Positions 5,687 through 11,711 of a stretch of DNA of 11,711 nucleotides are shown here, in pieces. The translations under genes and the position numbers were made by a program. The stretch is from UBA93 sp964477205 (GTDB lineage Archaea; Micrarchaeota; Micrarchaeia; Norongarragalinales; Norongarragalinaceae). Where the stretch lies: NCBI GenBank assembly GCA_964477205.1, contig CAYZDE010000024.1, forward strand, positions 1 through 11,711. Direction: 5' to 3'. The first letter of the stretch is position 1, and each line of letters starts with the position of its first letter. The notes under the pieces were generated by a model. It saw only the letters and a list, made by a program, of their open reading frames with translations, was not told the origin of the DNA and ran no database searches.

Positions 5687-6016
5687 TTATTTTTTTCGCC
5701 TCTTTTTTGATTCATCAAACAACCGCAGGAACCTCTTGAAGTTACGAGTTGCTCTAGTAAGGCACTCCTCGAAAGTCGCTTGGTAATCCGATTTTCTTTC
5801 TTGAGTCAATTGGATGACGCGCCCATTCCAAAATCGGTGCTCGTGCGCCCGCCCATGTGCAGTGTCCGCGCGCCAAATGCAAGGGCTTCCCTTGAATTCC
5901 GTTGCGGTTAGCGAAATTGAAAATTCGCTGACTTTCGGCGGTTTTCCCTTTAAACACAGTTTCCAATGAATTGACGCCTCTTTTGAAAGCATTTTAGTTC
6001 CGGATACTACTTTCAT
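5687..6016 (-). CDS. TumE/DUF6516-like small protein, probable toxin
   Basis: A 109-residue protein with a basic C-terminus (KKRRKK). The core has a beta-strand-like FSISL segment at 32-36, then WRADTAHGRAHEHRFW at 48-63 with Asp51, His54, His58 and His60, and a helical end (FEECLTRATRNFKRFLRLF, 82-100). The Arg-x-Asp-Thr-x-His-Gly-x-x-His-x-His pattern and the final helix match small archaeal proteins of the TumE/DUF6516 or DUF7718 type, which sit next to a winged-helix partner, as here. The clustered histidines could be catalytic or bind metal (inference). The ATG at 6016 lies about 22 bases from a TATA box, so it is probably leaderless; Met9 is an alternative start. Toxic activity is not shown by the sequence. 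Confidence 0.7.
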   Translation of the reverse strand: MKVVSGTKMLSKEASIHWKLCLKGKPPKVSEFSISLTATEFKGSPCIWRADTAHGRAHEHRFWNGRVIQLTQERKSDYQATFEECLTRATRNFKRFLRLFDESKKRRKK

Positions 6017-6033
6017 TTAATATCTCTCATTAA

Positions 6034-6042
6034 CTATATTTA
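6034..6042 (-). promoter_or_regulatory. TATA box of the TA-like module
   Basis: On the minus strand TAAATATAG is centred 22 bases before the ATG at 6016. This fits a leaderless transcript covering both the TumE-like gene and the winged-helix gene. No separate promoter for the second gene is evident. Confidence 0.5.
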
Positions 6043-6060
6043 AGATTAACTATTATCCTT

Positions 6061-6114
6061 GCTTTGGAGAAAAGGGGGTTTTCACCCCCTTTGGTTGGTC
6101 TACTTCTCCAAAGC
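6061..6114 (-). terminator. Nested inverted repeat ending the radA operon
   Basis: GCTTTGGAGAA (6061-6071) and TTCTCCAAAGC (6104-6114) are a perfect eleven-base inverted repeat. Inside is a second hairpin, AAAGGGGGT-TTTC-ACCCCCTTT (6071-6092), with a nine-base-pair stem and four-base loop. Read leftward, the inner stem ends in CCCCCTTTT, like an intrinsic terminator. It lies 30 bases after the stop of the DUF736-like gene and before the promoter of the TA-like module, where a terminator is expected. The outer repeat is more than a terminator needs. Confidence 0.6.
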
Positions 6115-6145
6115 GTTTCTTTCACCCACAAAAGAAAAAAGAGAG

Positions 6146-6373
6146 TTACTTGTTGTTGTTCGGGAACGCGAGGAGGCGCAAATTGCCGATTCGAACTGAG
6201 TAAAACTCATTGCCTTGCTTGCTAACGTTCTTCCACATCGCGCCCACGTCGACGAGCTTTTCGGACCCGTCTTGTTGGCGTTGGGATTGAACCAAGCGCA
6301 AGTCCGGCCGGTCACCCTTCGGCGTTGAATTTGTTTCTGCGTCTTCTTTTTCCAGGAAGTCTTCTAAATCCAT
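6146..6373 (-). CDS. DUF736-like small protein in the radA operon
   Basis: A 75-residue protein. The ATG at 6373 is preceded by a strong Shine-Dalgarno (AGGAGGTG at about 6380-6387, overlapping the radA stop), which favours it over the upstream in-frame start at 6394. Residues 1-25 are acidic and probably flexible (MDLEDFLEKEDAE). Residues 22-71 contain RPDLRLVQ, then GAMWKNVSKQGNEFYSVRIG and RLLAF, a layout I recognise from DUF736 proteins (GAxWrKtSk-G-xYlSVkl). DUF736 is best known from alphaproteobacterial plasmids and its role is unknown; a beta-rich binding fold is plausible. The 13-base gap to radA indicates one transcript, so it may support recombination or bind DNA (inference). Confidence 0.75.
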   Translation of the reverse strand: MDLEDFLEKEDAETNSTPKGDRPDLRLVQSQRQQDGSEKLVDVGAMWKNVSKQGNEFYSVRIGNLRLLAFPNNNK

Positions 6374-6386
6374 TTTTTCACACCTC

Positions 6387-7400
6387 CTAATCACGAATGC
6401 CCTCTGTGGTCACGCGGAACACGCATTCGCCGTCCGGCAAATTAGGCGAGTCCACGAGGCGCGCTATGCGCCGGTCTTCCTTGCTGCGCCGCAAGTAAAT
6501 GCGGTAAGTTGAAATGTGCGCGAGCACGTGCCCTCCGATGGGTGCGGTCGGGTCGCCGAACATTATGTCCGGACGGTCCATTACCTGGTTGGTAATGTAC
6601 ACCGCGACATTGTAGCGGTCCGCGTAACGCAATAACAAGTGCATGTGCTTGTTTAATTTTTGTTGGCGCACTGCCAGGGTCCCGCGCCCTAGGTAATCAC
6701 TGCGGAACGCCGCGGTAAGTGAGTCAACTATTATCACCCGTATTTTACCTTCCTTGATTAATGCTTCGGCTTTCTCGGCGAGCAGCATTTGGTGGTCGCT
6801 ATTCGTTGCGCGGGCGACTTGAATGTTCTCGAGAACCTTTAATGGGTCCATTCCGTGCGCTTCCGCGATTTGGCTTATGCGTTCCGGGCGGAAAGTGCCT
6901 TCAGTGTCAATGAAGAGGACGCCGCCGCTTACCCCGCCTTCTTCCTCGGGGCGCTGGGCGTTCACGCATAATTGGAACCCTATTTGCGTTTTCGACGAGC
7001 CGAACTTGCCGTAGCACTCGGTGATTGACTGGGTTTCAACTCCGCCGCCGAGTAAAGCGTCGAGTTCCTTGGAGCTGGTGGTAATGCGCTTGACTTTCTC
7101 TCGGCGCTTCATCACGTCTATAGCCGTCTCGAAGCCCATGTCCATTGCCTTGCGGCACAAGTTAATGACTTTCGCCGCCGTGCCTTCGCCAACGCCGCCG
7201 ATTTCCTTTAATTCTACGGGCATTGAATATGCTATTGTTTCGATTGAATCATAACCCGCGTCACGAAGCTTCGTCGCGGTCGTGCCCCCAATTCCAGGCA
7301 AATCCTCGATTTCCTTGTACCTGCTCTTCTTCTTTTCAGTCTTGATTTCGGCAGGAGCCTCCATGTTGGGGGCATTTTCGCCTACTGTTTCCTCGGCCAC
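6387..7400 (-). CDS. radA: DNA repair and recombination protein RadA
   Basis: The archaeal RecA/Rad51 recombinase forms filaments on single-stranded DNA and carries out strand exchange. The 337-residue protein has an acidic leader (1-28) and a helix-hairpin-helix domain (30-85, DLPGIGGTTATKLRDAGY). A linker follows with the polymerisation motif Phe90-x-x-Ala93 (GFETA). The ATPase core has Walker A at 131-138, Walker B VIIVDS at 222-227, the loop region around SDYLGRGTLAVRQQKLN, and TNQVMDRPD at 270-278. Walker A reads GKFGSSKT where the family has GxFGSGKT, so the Gly before the Lys is Ser. The start is GTG 7400, with GAGGTGGT a few bases upstream. A TATA element at 7436-7443 gives a short leader. 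The DUF736-like gene follows in the operon. Confidence 0.96.
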   Translation of the reverse strand: MAEETVGENAPNMEAPAEIKTEKKKSRYKEIEDLPGIGGTTATKLRDAGYDSIETIAYSMPVELKEIGGVGEGTAAKVINLCRKAMDMGFETAIDVMKRREKVKRITTSSKELDALLGGGVETQSITECYGKFGSSKTQIGFQLCVNAQRPEEEGGVSGGVLFIDTEGTFRPERISQIAEAHGMDPLKVLENIQVARATNSDHQMLLAEKAEALIKEGKIRVIIVDSLTAAFRSDYLGRGTLAVRQQKLNKHMHLLLRYADRYNVAVYITNQVMDRPDIMFGDPTAPIGGHVLAHISTYRIYLRRSKEDRRIARLVDSPNLPDGECVFRVTTEGIRD

Positions 7401-7435
7401 TACGGACCACCTCGCAATAAGAAATCAAAACCGAG

Positions 7436-7443
7436 TTTAATAA
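7436..7443 (-). promoter_or_regulatory. TATA box of radA
   Basis: TTATTAAA on the minus strand lies about 40 bases before the GTG start, placing the transcript start near 7412-7415. The resulting leader of about 12-15 bases would hold the GAGGTGGT Shine-Dalgarno. Confidence 0.5.
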
Positions 7444-7479
7444 CCTTGATAGGGCTGCCTTCCAGTGAAAGCGTAATCG

Positions 7480-7488
7480 TTTTTTAAT
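7480..7488 (+). promoter_or_regulatory. TATA box of the HicA-like gene
   Basis: TTTTTTAAT is centred 26 bases before the ATG at 7510, with no Shine-Dalgarno between, so the transcript is probably leaderless. It lies back to back with the radA promoter in a spacer of about 110 bases. Confidence 0.5.
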
Positions 7489-7509
7489 GCGCGCGCAATA
7501 TCCTTTGTC

Positions 7510-7773
7510 ATGAGCCGTTTTGTTGAAATCATGGAAAGGCGCATTCCCGTTGGCGAGCACAGTAGCTCTAGCAAGCTCTTAAAGCTCGTAAAGAAGAGCG
7601 TCGGCCTTCGCTTTGGAACAAGAGACCACGGCACTCACTTAGTATTACAGCACGAAGGGGAAGACGTAATCGCGCCCGACGGCCACCCGGTAATAATCAC
7701 GCGCGGAAAGCTTAATCCTTTTGAAGCAGGGTTAATTCTAAAGGCAATCAAGTCCTGGCACGAAAGCAAGTGA
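7510..7773 (+). CDS. HicA-like (YcfA-type) small protein without visible partner
   Basis: An 87-residue protein. After an N-terminal extension of about 18 residues it follows the HicA layout: a helix (SSKLLKLVKKSVG, 20-32), a strand, then DHGTHLVLQHEG at 39-50, where Gly41-Thr-His43 matches the Gly-Ser-His with the catalytic histidine of HicA mRNA interferases. A VIAPDGHPVI segment and a final helix (FEAGLILKAIKSW) complete the fold. HicA proteins cleave mRNA and are normally paired with a HicB antitoxin; no HicB lies on either side here, since radA is divergent and infB converges. It may therefore be a domesticated relative with another RNA-related role. The match is by pattern only, and an unrelated double-stranded-RNA-binding-like fold is possible. 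Confidence 0.6.
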   Translation: MSRFVEIMERRIPVGEHSSSSKLLKLVKKSVGLRFGTRDHGTHLVLQHEGEDVIAPDGHPVIITRGKLNPFEAGLILKAIKSWHESK

Positions 7774-7776
7774 ATT

Positions 7777-7842
7777 GAGCATTTGCTGAAGCAAATGCAG
7801 CTCTCGCAAATGCGAAAGTTGCAAATGCAGAAAAGCATTTGC
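7777..7842. repeat. Cluster of five GCAAATGC/GCATTTGC motifs
   Basis: GCATTTGC occurs at 7779-7786 and 7835-7842. Its complement GCAAATGC occurs at 7791-7798, 7806-7813 and 7821-7828. Outer copies can fold with their neighbours: 7779-7786 with 7791-7798 (loop TGAA) and 7821-7828 with 7835-7842 (loop AGAAAA). The cluster fills nearly the whole convergent spacer between the HicA-like gene and infB and may end transcription from both sides. Confidence 0.65.
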
Positions 7843-7847
7843 TCGAT

Positions 7848-10800
7848 TTACTTCAAAAAGCCCTTGGCTTTTTCCAATAGTTTTTTCTCGTCGTCGTCAA
7901 GCGCCTGCAAATACTTTTTCTCTAACTCGCGCAAGTGCGCTTTAGGTATGAACGCGTACAAGTCCATCCGCTCGCACACTTGCCTCCCGAAAGTCGGGCC
8001 GGCAACGCTTATTGCAACCCGTTCGCCGGCCTTCACTTCGTTAACGCTATCCTTATCCTTCTGGATGCCGCGCACCCTGCCGATTGCAACGCCTTCCTTG
8101 TTCACGAGCTCTACTCCCTTCCTCAACCTGCCCGCTTTCACTTCGATTCCGAATATGCACGGGTCATTAACACGGAAGCAATGGTCCGCGAGGACGCGCA
8201 CTTTAGCAGGGAGCACCAGGCGCGAGAACGCCTCGCGCTGGTCTATATCCTTCTCCTCTTTCACCCAATGCTCGTACCCTTCGATTAAACGGTAAATAAT
8301 TTGCTCGTCGAAAACGCGAACGCCCTCCTTCACTGCGAGAGCGCGCACGCTCGCATCGATTGGTTGGTTAAAATTAAACAAAACACCTTTGAACCGGTCT
8401 TTTTGGCTTACGCTCGACGCTTCGAGAACGTCCTTCTTCGTGGGCGAGCCAACGCTCGCCGAACGCACTACCACGCCGTGCGCCTCGAGCAAGCCGGTAA
8501 TCGCTTCCAAACTCCCGAGCGCATCCGTCTTTAGCACTGCACCCGGCACATCCTTATTAAAAGTAATTTCTTGCAACTCGTTTCCTAATTCTTCAATTGC
8601 AGCCGAACGCGCTTCCGCGTCCTTGAACTCCAGAACGCTCGAACCCGCAACCGCTTCGTCCGCGCGCTCGCAAGCGATTTTCACTCCGCACGCAGCAGCG
8701 ACTTCACGCATCGGGTTAAACTTTTGTTTCGGGTCGCGCATCTCGTCCAGCGCCTTTGGCTTGAAGAGCGCCTTAACCCGGGATTCAACCGGCCCGTTCT
8801 TTGAATTGAACGCAATGGAATCGTTCACCTTGAGTACGCCGTCGTACAAAATCATGTCCAATGTCTTGCCGAGGCCTTCCTCGTCACGCACTTCGAGTAT
8901 GGTAGCCCTAGCCGGCGCGTCCTCTTTGATTTCCAAACGCTTTTCGAGGAACTTCTGGGCGAGACCGGAAACGAACAACAAGACCTCGCTCAAGCCCTCG
9001 CGCGTCTTCGCGCTGCAAGGAATGATTAACACTTCCTTGGTATAGTCCGCGACGCGGTCGAATTGTTCGGCATTAAACCCGAATTCGTACAATTGCCCCA
9101 CGAGCTTGTACACCTTCTCGTCGAGTTCTTTCCTCACATCCTCGCGTTGCGTTCGAAGCGACTCGGTAATGCAAGTTGATTTCGAGTCAATCCAGCCGTT
9201 CAAAGCGTCCACCTTGTTCAACGCGATGACGAACGGCGTCTTGCGCTCCTTGAGTATTTCGATCGCCTCAGCGGTTTGCGGCTGTATGCCCTGGTTCGCG
9301 TCGATTACGAGCACGGCAATGTCCGCTATTCCGCCGCCGCGCTTGCGCAAGTTCGCGAACGCCTCGTGCCCCGGCGTGTCAATGAACAACAAGCCCGGAA
9401 TGGATAATTCGATTTTTAATTTCTCAAGCATTACCCCGCAAAACTCCTTGATTATAGCAGTAGGCACTTCGCTCGCCCCGATGTGCTGCGTAATCGCGCC
9501 GGCTTCGCGGTTCTGCACTCGCGTGTGGCGCACCGCGTCGAGGATGCTGGTATTATGCACTATGATTCTTTCGGCTAGAAAATTGTTTAATTTCGGGACT
9601 GTGAAATCGTACACCCAACCGTGCGGGTTATTACACTTTTTAACGGATGAAACCTTGAAGCCCCTTAATTCATTTGAAAGGAATTTTTTGAGTTTATTGC
9701 TTTCAGCGTTTGGCCGGGTAACGTGCGCGGCTATTTGTTTTAGGATGCGTACGGAAAGCTCTTGCTTTTTTTCGTACTGGTTAAAGTAAGGTACTAGCTT
9801 ATTGGGCTTGCCGGACAAAGACTTCTTTAAGCCCGCCATCGTCTTCGCGTTCACCGGGTAAACATCAATTAGCCGGCTTGAAGACGCGTGAGTTAACGCG
9901 GCGTTAATCCTTTCTCTTTTTCTAGTTAATCTAGGCGAAAAAGAGCGATTAAATGCCTTAAGAAAATCCTCGTTCGCTACGCGTAACACGCTGAAACCGT
10001 TTTTCTTGAAGTAAATTGATTGAACGCCGCAAGCAATCAACCGCGCCGCGGCTTGCCTTGCCAACTCTTCACTCTTCGTAGTAAATTCAATGCAATGGTT
10101 GAACGGGGAAACATAACCGTCAGTATCAAACCAGCCTTCTACGAATCCCTTAAAACACTCGCCTTGAGTTTGGCAAATCCACGGCAAGATGACTTTAGCA
10201 CTCTTAGCTTCAGCCGGCAAATCCAGAACATCGTACAAAAATCGCTCTAGAGTCTTACCCGCTTTAGGCAAAACCATCAAACACGAGTGCCCTTCACGCA
10301 CGCTGCTGGACGCATTGAACACGCGAGTTAAAGCTTGCTCGTACGCTTTTTGAACTTGAAGATCATTATTATGCAAGATTACTTGTTTACTCCCGTCTCC
10401 AACCCAAGCGCCGACGAAGTAACCTAACTCGTACAAGTTTTCTTTTGTAGGCAAGCGCAAGGCAATGCTCGTGTGACCCGCCCTCCACTTCAAACTGGAA
10501 TTCTTAAACGAGTCAATCCAATCGTACGACTCGGAAAGCGAAAAGCCAAAGTGTTTAACGAGCCCAACGAAGTCGCGCACCCTAAACCGCTTCCTAGAAA
10601 AAGTCGTGGAAAGTAACCCTTTTTTTCTTAACTCGGTTTTACGCGCTTTATTTATTGCCTTAATAAATTTTTCAGCGCGCTTCTCATTAATGAAGAATAA
10701 AAATTTTCCTTTGTTAGCCATTCGAGTTAAAACTTCTTCTTTCCAACTCGTTTTCTTCAACGAAATCTTAGAAGGCCCGAGTATTACCTCGCCGGCTACT

Positions 10801-11171
10801 AATTCGTCAGCGCGCTTGTAATTCAAATTAAAATCGTTAAAACAAAGAAAAGGGTGTTCGGGGGTAACCTTAACCAAGTCGCCATTCGACAACTTAATTT
10901 TAATCAAGTGTTTTGCTTTCCGCTTCCAAGCGTGAGTCGCTTGCCTTGAAATTGTTTTTTTGCCGTTAAACGATAATAACTTCGGGCCATTACGCAATTC
11001 AACTACCGAGCCGTCCGCTATCTTGGATTTAACGCCTTTAGACTCGAATTCTTCGTACAACGACCTAGCCGTTTGCAACCGCCCGTCGGCTAGCCAAACA
11101 CGCGTGTTTTCTTCAACGCATTTGCCGTGGTCGACGTGACCGAGAACGCACACTATCGGTTGCCTTAACAT
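7848..11171 (-). CDS. infB: Translation initiation factor aIF5B with in-frame intein
   Basis: The archaeal IF2/eIF5B orthologue is a GTPase that promotes subunit joining and initiator tRNA placement. The precursor has 1107 residues; removing the intein leaves 584, normal for archaeal aIF5B. The extein begins MLRQPIVCVLGHVDHGK, and the P-loop resumes after the intein with TSILD. In mature numbering ITQHIGA (switch I) is near 37-43, DTPGHEAF (G3) starts at 75, NKVD (G4) is at 129-132, and SAKT (G5) follows later. The C-terminal half contains the family's beta-barrel and domain III/IV regions, for example VPGAVLKTDALGSLEA. The ATG at 11171 has GAGG at 11183-11186 upstream and lies 36 bases after apt. 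A TATA-like stretch at 11196-11205 could add a second, leaderless transcript. Confidence 0.96.
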   Translation of the reverse strand: MLRQPIVCVLGHVDHGKCVEENTRVWLADGRLQTARSLYEEFESKGVKSKIADGSVVELRNGPKLLSFNGKKTISRQATHAWKRKAKHLIKIKLSNGDLVKVTPEHPFLCFNDFNLNYKRADELVAGEVILGPSKISLKKTSWKEEVLTRMANKGKFLFFINEKRAEKFIKAINKARKTELRKKGLLSTTFSRKRFRVRDFVGLVKHFGFSLSESYDWIDSFKNSSLKWRAGHTSIALRLPTKENLYELGYFVGAWVGDGSKQVILHNNDLQVQKAYEQALTRVFNASSSVREGHSCLMVLPKAGKTLERFLYDVLDLPAEAKSAKVILPWICQTQGECFKGFVEGWFDTDGYVSPFNHCIEFTTKSEELARQAAARLIACGVQSIYFKKNGFSVLRVANEDFLKAFNRSFSPRLTRKRERINAALTHASSSRLIDVYPVNAKTMAGLKKSLSGKPNKLVPYFNQYEKKQELSVRILKQIAAHVTRPNAESNKLKKFLSNELRGFKVSSVKKCNNPHGWVYDFTVPKLNNFLAERIIVHNTSILDAVRHTRVQNREAGAITQHIGASEVPTAIIKEFCGVMLEKLKIELSIPGLLFIDTPGHEAFANLRKRGGGIADIAVLVIDANQGIQPQTAEAIEILKERKTPFVIALNKVDALNGWIDSKSTCITESLRTQREDVRKELDEKVYKLVGQLYEFGFNAEQFDRVADYTKEVLIIPCSAKTREGLSEVLLFVSGLAQKFLEKRLEIKEDAPARATILEVRDEEGLGKTLDMILYDGVLKVNDSIAFNSKNGPVESRVKALFKPKALDEMRDPKQKFNPMREVAAACGVKIACERADEAVAGSSVLEFKDAEARSAAIEELGNELQEITFNKDVPGAVLKTDALGSLEAITGLLEAHGVVVRSASVGSPTKKDVLEASSVSQKDRFKGVLFNFNQPIDASVRALAVKEGVRVFDEQIIYRLIEGYEHWVKEEKDIDQREAFSRLVLPAKVRVLADHCFRVNDPCIFGIEVKAGRLRKGVELVNKEGVAIGRVRGIQKDKDSVNEVKAGERVAISVAGPTFGRQVCERMDLYAFIPKAHLRELEKKYLQALDDDEKKLLEKAKGFLK
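9552..11120 (-). mobile_element. Intein with LAGLIDADG homing endonuclease in aIF5B
   Basis: A 523-residue protein-splicing element from precursor Cys18 to Asn540. It starts with Cys1 (CVEENTRVWLADG) and has the block B TPEH at 86-89. It ends with block F (GWVYDFTVPKLNNFLAERII) and the His522-Asn523 needed for cleavage; the next extein residue is Thr, the second nucleophile. The middle carries two dodecapeptide motifs of a LAGLIDADG endonuclease: YFVGAWVGDG around 234-243 with Asp242, and FVEGWFDTDG at 326-335 with Asp334. All splicing and nuclease residues look intact. The insertion lies between Lys and Thr of the GTP-binding P-loop (GHVDHGK|T), a site I recall being used by other archaeal IF2 inteins, so the precursor should be inactive until spliced. 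Confidence 0.95.
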
Positions 11172-11195
11172 AATACGCTAAACCTCTTGCCGATT

Positions 11196-11205
11196 ATTAA
11201 ATAAA
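11196..11205 (-). promoter_or_regulatory. Possible internal TATA box before infB
   Basis: The minus-strand stretch TTTATTTAAT lies in the 36-base gap between apt and infB, centred about 29 bases before the infB ATG. It could start a leaderless infB transcript; the GAGG between them would then serve only the apt read-through transcript. Confidence 0.35.
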
Positions 11206-11207
11206 AG

Positions 11208-11711
11208 TCACTCGCCTTCGAACTCAACGAGTGCGAACGCATCGTAACCCGCTTCCTCCAAACGCTTCTTCCCCTTTAATTCCGGAAGGTCAACAATGAA
11301 GCAACACTCCTCGACTTTCCCGCCGAGCTTTTCAATCAAGCGGCAGGAAGCAAGAGCCGTGCCGCCTGTGGCAATCAAATCATCACACAAGAGCACGCGG
11401 TCGCCTTCCTTCACGGAATCCGAGTGCACTTCGATAGTCGCCTTCCCGTACTCCAACTCGTAATCCTCGCTCACCGTCTCCGCCGGAAGCTTGCCTTTTT
11501 TCCTAATCAACACAAAACCCAAACCCAACTCGCGCGCGAGCACCGCACCCGTAACGAAGCCACGCGACTCAATGCCCGCAACCGCGTCGATTTTCTTGCC
11601 TTTGTAACGCTCGACGAGTAAGTCGACTACGCGCTTGAAGCCCTTTGCGTCACGCAATAAAGTCGTAATGTCGCGGAACATCACGCCTTGCTTGGGCCAA
11701 TGCGGAACCGT
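11208..11711 (-). CDS. apt: Adenine phosphoribosyltransferase (5' end outside window)
   Basis: It converts adenine and PRPP to AMP in purine salvage. 167 residues are visible; the N-terminus lies beyond the window edge. The frame is open to base 11711 and reads TVPHWPKQGVMFRDITTLL, the usual start region of Apt a dozen or more residues in, so the ATG/GTG near 11682 is internal and not the start. The PRPP-binding motif VLLCDDLIATGGTA is at about 106-119 of the visible part, with both acidic residues and the Gly-Gly-Thr. The substrate-side SRGF segment (about 49-52) and the Arg-Lys-Lys-Gly-Lys-Leu-Pro flexible loop (about 70-76) are present. The stop lies 36 bases before infB, so the two are probably co-transcribed. 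Confidence 0.93.
   Translation of the reverse strand, partial: TVPHWPKQGVMFRDITTLLRDAKGFKRVVDLLVERYKGKKIDAVAGIESRGFVTGAVLARELGLGFVLIRKKGKLPAETVSEDYELEYGKATIEVHSDSVKEGDRVLLCDDLIATGGTALASCRLIEKLGGKVEECCFIVDLPELKGKKRLEEAGYDAFALVEFEGE

Noticed and set aside
6100..6315. Alternative leftward 71-residue frame overlapping the DUF736-like gene.
   Set aside because: It is Ser/Thr/Arg-rich shadow sequence, lacks a ribosome binding site, and would end inside the terminator repeat.
7777..7842. CRISPR array.
   Set aside because: The repeated unit is only 8 bases, occurs in both orientations, and the gaps are 4-8 bases, far too short for spacers.
8389..9789. Long rightward open frames opposite infB (8389-9045 and 9106-9789).
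   Set aside because: They mirror the strongly conserved aIF5B coding frame and have no recognisable domains or start signals.

Overview
The window looks archaeal. It carries radA, an archaeal-type aIF5B translation factor (infB) interrupted by an intein, the start of an S-layer protein, and AT-rich TATA boxes about 25 bases upstream of several genes that look leaderless. The S-layer type and the compact genes with small membrane proteins suggest a DPANN-like archaeon, possibly of the Diapherotrites/Micrarchaeota kind. That placement is an inference from gene style, not something the sequence proves.

Left part (1-2931): the 5' part of an S-layer gene runs leftward off the window. Diverging from it is an operon of five small genes (1163-2931). 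Four of them encode proteins with an N-terminal soluble segment and one C-terminal transmembrane hairpin. These four share a spaced motif, Pro-x5-Thr-Arg-x10-Trp followed by a (Lys/Arg)-Ala and aromatic patch just before the hairpin, so they look like diverged tandem paralogues. I recognise no known family. This operon is the best candidate in the window for an undescribed envelope-associated system.

Middle part (2932-6016): a hairpin-rich convergent spacer is followed by a leftward pair (a bPH2-type membrane protein, then a tRNA-dihydrouridine synthase). A PHP-family phosphatase diverges from this pair, and the two units share one near-symmetric TATA element. The PHP gene meets a leftward two-gene module, a TumE-like small protein followed by a winged-helix DNA-binding protein, which resembles a toxin-antitoxin pair.

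Right part (6017-11711): radA and a DUF736-like small gene form a leftward operon ending in a strong nested inverted repeat. A HicA-like small gene diverges from radA. A 66-base cluster of five GCAAATGC/GCATTTGC motifs separates it from infB. The infB gene contains a 523-residue intein with a LAGLIDADG endonuclease domain placed inside the P-loop. Upstream of infB lies apt, whose 5' end is cut by the window edge. The recognisable housekeeping roles are recombination, translation initiation, tRNA modification and adenine salvage. The accessory content is the membrane operon, the TA-like module, the HicA-like gene and the intein.
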